From IMG/VR virus record IMGVR_UViG_3300009601_000011, positions 1 through 26,409 of that record: a stretch of DNA of 26,409 nucleotides; one strand, given 5' to 3'. Below the pieces are notes generated by a model, which had not been told where the DNA came from, ran no database searches, and saw only the letters and a list, made by a program, of their open reading frames with translations. Positions 24,766-26,409 of the stretch are shown here, piece by piece. The stretch is from a virus. The stretch's first letter is position 1. Every line of letters starts with the position of its first letter. The translations under genes were made by a program, and so were the position numbers.

Positions 24766-24965
24766 TGTTACAAACTTTAATAATAACAGCTAAGCTTTTA
24801 ATAGGTTTATCGTTCCTCATAGTAGGTCTTTATATAATAACTATAACAAATACCTTACTTGATGGATCAATGACACTTCAAGACATGGTAGCATGTGCAA
24901 TTGGAACAATCTTTATTATGTTTTCAATTATGCTTTTAATAATCTTTAGCAAGATCAACAAATAA
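24765..24965 (+). CDS. Small two-helix membrane protein (66 aa)
   Basis: The start is placed at 24765 and not at the in-frame ATG at 24729, because GGGAGG sits eight bases before 24765 and the stop of the upstream gene overlaps it as TAATG. The 66-residue product has two hydrophobic segments (about residues 4-28 and 40-61) joined by a short polar loop (DGSMTLQD) and ends KINK. Two short helices with a basic tail recall small holins, but early-type position beside host-takeover-like genes makes an inner-membrane modulator equally possible. No conserved motif is seen. Confidence 0.7.
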   Translation: MLQTLIITAKLLIGLSFLIVGLYIITITNTLLDGSMTLQDMVACAIGTIFIMFSIMLLIIFSKINK

Positions 24966-25052
24966 CTTTAATACTCTTTTGATACAGTATTTATTACTGT
25001 ATCAAGAGAGCTTTAAAAGCTCATTAACTAGCAACAGAAAAGGATAAAGACC
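24966..25052 (+). promoter_or_regulatory. Intergenic RNA cassette 1 (two stem-loops, ACTAGCA, Shine-Dalgarno)
   Basis: Stem A pairs CTCTTTTGATACAGTA (24974-24989) with 24995-25010: 16 pairs including one G-U, loop TTTAT. Stem B is GAGCTTTAAAAGCTC (25008-25022). The two share GAG at 25008-25010, so they cannot both form fully. ACTAGCA (25027-25033) follows four bases after stem B, then AAAAGGAT and the ATG at 25053. No U-tract follows stem A, so it is not a standard intrinsic terminator. Confidence 0.75.
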
Positions 25053-25502
25053 ATGATAAACAATAAACAGATAAAAACAATCAATACCATGTATGACAGT
25101 CTACAATTTATGAATAATATTACATGGAATAAATACAGAGATAATATTTTTAAGTATGAACTGCAACAGGAAAAAATGCACAGAAATGGTTGGTGCAATG
25201 GTAGAGATTATGGCAAGTTCACCGCCAATCTTTCAGCTAAGTATTTTACTGTAAAACATATGATTGATGCAATGATAGCTCAAAACAAATCAATATATTA
25301 TAATGATTCAAGTAAGTTGCATACTGTAAAAGATTATTTACATGTTAAAACAAGCGTTTTTATGGCTGAAAGTTTTGTTTTAAACTATCCAGAAAAGATA
25401 GAAAAATATAATAAGTTCTGGCTAGATAGTGGCGTATTTTTGCAATTCATAGAATATGATTACGTTGAGCTAGTAAACACAGAAGAAAAGAAAGTAGCGT
25501 AA
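25053..25502 (+). CDS. Hypothetical phage protein (149 aa)
   Basis: The ATG at 25053 is preceded by AAAAGGAT. The 149-residue product begins MINNKQIKTINTMYDSLQFM, is rich in Lys, Asn, Tyr and Phe, and appears soluble and mixed in fold. Its two cysteine-free halves contain aromatic clusters (NGWCNGRDYGKFTANLSAKY has the only cysteine). No signal, membrane segment or known motif is visible. It lies in a run of small rightward genes separated by RNA cassettes. Codon use is very AT-rich compared with the virion genes. Function unknown. Confidence 0.75.
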   Translation: MINNKQIKTINTMYDSLQFMNNITWNKYRDNIFKYELQQEKMHRNGWCNGRDYGKFTANLSAKYFTVKHMIDAMIAQNKSIYYNDSSKLHTVKDYLHVKTSVFMAESFVLNYPEKIEKYNKFWLDSGVFLQFIEYDYVELVNTEEKKVA

Positions 25503-25587
25503 ACTTTAATACTCTTATAATACAGGTTAACGCCTGTATTATGGGAGCTTTAAAAGCTCAAACAACTAGCAAAGAAAAGGATATATT
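25503..25587 (+). promoter_or_regulatory. Intergenic RNA cassette 2
   Basis: Stem A pairs CTCTTATAATACAGG (25512-25526) with 25533-25547: 15 pairs with two G-U, loop TTAACG. Stem B (25545-25559) is identical to that of cassette 1, and the two stems again share exactly GAG. ACTAGCA (25565-25571) follows, then AAAAGGAT and the ATG at 25588. The 15 bases AACTTTAATACTCTT that open the cassette are the same as in cassette 1, while the inner stem differs by paired changes. Confidence 0.75.
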
Positions 25588-25917
25588 ATGACATTAACAA
25601 ACAAAGATAAAAGGGCTTTAATAGAGGGCTTAGCAATCCAACTAAAAGGATCGTCTTTTAAACAATATCAATCTTTTACTGTAAACGCTGATAAATATTT
25701 GCAATCAATATTCTTAGATTGGTTTAATAATTATTTAACTTATGAAAAGTTCGCAGAACATTATGAGATCAGTATTACAAGAGCTGAAGAACTAATAAAA
25801 GAAGCAAGAGCTATACATGAAAGACTGGTAAAAGATATAATCACAACAAAAGCATCTAAAGAGTTAGGCATGAATAAAAAAGCCTTAGACGATAAGCTTA
25901 TATTTATAACGGGCTAA
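25588..25917 (+). CDS. Putative helix-turn-helix phage protein (109 aa)
   Basis: The ATG at 25588 follows AAAAGGAT. The 109-residue product is helical and charged. Residues about 51-76 (TYEKFAEHYEISITRAEELIKEARAI) look like a helix-turn-helix: a first helix, a turn at EIS, and a recognition helix. A second helical unit with ASKELGMNKKALDDKL ends the protein. This makes a small DNA-binding regulator plausible, and the repeats or palindromes in the divergent region are possible targets. That link is speculative. Confidence 0.7.
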   Translation: MTLTNKDKRALIEGLAIQLKGSSFKQYQSFTVNADKYLQSIFLDWFNNYLTYEKFAEHYEISITRAEELIKEARAIHERLVKDIITTKASKELGMNKKALDDKLIFITG

Positions 25918-25997
25918 CTTGTTACTCTCTCAAGGCTCTATTTATTAGAGCTTTGCAGGAGCTTCAAGGCTCACAAACTAGCATAGGAGACTAAACA
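25918..25997 (+). promoter_or_regulatory. Intergenic RNA cassette 3
   Basis: Stem A pairs CAAGGCTCTA (25931-25940) with 25946-25955 around loop TTTAT, the same loop as cassette 1, and continues as CTCT/GGAG after a two-base bulge. Stem B is GAGC...GCTC (25959-25972). The shared GAG (25959-25961) again belongs to both stems. ACTAGCA (25977-25983) lies four bases after stem B, followed by AGGAG and the ATG at 25998. Confidence 0.7.
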
Positions 25998-26135
25998 ATG
26001 ACAAAAAAAGACATAACAGAAACAACAGTAATAATAATATTATTAACTGTTTTAACAATCTCTTTCATAAATCCATTTAGCAAGAAATACACTATTTGGA
26101 ATTTAGTTTATCAAACTCAAGATTTGTATAACTGA
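25998..26135 (+). CDS. Small one-helix membrane protein (45 aa)
   Basis: The ATG at 25998 has TAGGAG upstream. The 45-residue product has a polar start (MTKKDITETT), one hydrophobic segment (about residues 11-25, rich in Ile, Leu and Val) and a polar aromatic tail (YTIWNLVYQTQDLYN). It could be a single-pass inner-membrane peptide. The presence of the same leader cassette as its neighbours is the main evidence that it is translated. No family recognised. Confidence 0.65.
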   Translation: MTKKDITETTVIIILLTVLTISFINPFSKKYTIWNLVYQTQDLYN

Positions 26136-26246
26136 GCAATAAAAGAATTTGTAAAGGTTAGAATAGACCTAGCCTTTACAATAACCCGTCATATAGCTCT
26201 TAAATAGCTATTAATGGCATAACTAGCAAAATAGAAAGGTTCTAAT
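26136..26246 (+). promoter_or_regulatory. Intergenic RNA cassette 4
   Basis: Stem A pairs TTGTAAAGGTTAG (26149-26161) with 26169-26181: 13 pairs with one G-U, seven-base loop. Stem B pairs ATAGCT (26193-26198) with AGCTAT (26206-26211) and extends as GTCAT/ATGGC after a two-base bulge. ACTAGCA (26222-26228) follows, then AAAGG and the ATG at 26247. Sequence differs from the other cassettes, and here the stems do not share bases, but order and spacing are kept. Confidence 0.65.
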
Positions 26247-26409
26247 ATGCAAGAACTAATAAAAGATGATGTTAAACGTAAAAACTATCTGAGTTATTTT
26301 AAGCTTGGAGCAATCGATGCGATTATAAAAAAGAAAGTGAATAGCCTTAATATGAAAAGCTCAGCCTACTATAAAAAAGGTTGGGAATTTGGAACGTCTA
26401 TAAATGAAG
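26247..26409 (+). CDS. Hypothetical phage protein, 3' end missing
   Basis: The ATG at 26247 follows AAAGG and the fifth ACTAGCA box. The frame is open to the window edge, giving 54 visible residues starting MQELIKDDVKRKNYLSYFKLG. The layout YFKLGAIDA, then a Lys-rich stretch, then YYKKGWEFG resembles the paired Tyr/Gly and Gly-Trp spacing of small ribosome-modulation-factor-like proteins common in phages. This is a weak resemblance. Size and function remain open because the end is missing. Confidence 0.65.
   Translation, partial: MQELIKDDVKRKNYLSYFKLGAIDAIIKKKVNSLNMKSSAYYKKGWEFGTSINE

Noticed and set aside
24966-26246. CRISPR array from the repeated intergenic motifs
   Set aside because: Repeats are separated by real genes of different lengths and the shared parts are short structured motifs, not uniform repeats with spacers.

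Overview
The window is part of a double-stranded DNA tailed-phage genome: a podovirus with T7-like virion architecture. No bacterial gene, rRNA or tRNA is visible. The gene set (terminase, connector/portal, scaffold, HK97-type capsid, tail tubular A and B homologues, GNAT-like and gp14-like core proteins, large ejection proteins, T7-type tail-fibre anchor, LamG/SPRY adhesin, EF-hand protein) and the AT-rich sequence resemble uncultured marine podoviruses. The host cannot be named from the sequence. No RNA polymerase, DNA polymerase or lysin lies in the window, so it is a fragment.

Layout. Positions 1-24143 are one leftward (minus-strand) late operon, packed with ATGA and TAATG overlaps. In transcription order it carries: small terminase (24143), large terminase, a HlyC-type lysine acyltransferase homologue, two small disordered proteins, head-tail connector, a Bbp19-like protein, scaffold, a small protein, major capsid protein, a probable decoration protein, tail tubular A-like, tail tubular B-like (with inserted domains), a GNAT-like protein with a TTG start, a gp14-like core protein, three large ejection proteins, a tail fibre with collagen-like stalk, a LamG/SPRY adhesin, a probable fibre-associated protein, two membrane proteins and an EF-hand protein cut by the left edge.

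Positions 24144-24603 are a 460-bp divergent control region. It holds a strong leftward extended -10 box, a 21-bp direct repeat flanking that box, weaker rightward promoter candidates and a strongly strand-biased pyrimidine tract.

Positions 24604-26409 run rightward and hold six small genes of unknown function, very AT-rich and probably early. This stretch is the most unusual part. Each of the four intergenic gaps carries the same kind of cassette: a long stem-loop, a short stem-loop, the heptamer ACTAGCA and a Shine-Dalgarno sequence. The first gene of the set has the heptamer and a small stem-loop but no long one. The first two long stems differ by base-pair-preserving changes, and in three cassettes the two stems compete for the same GAG. 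This suggests a modular RNA element that insulates, processes or switches each gene. It is the best candidate here for an undescribed system.
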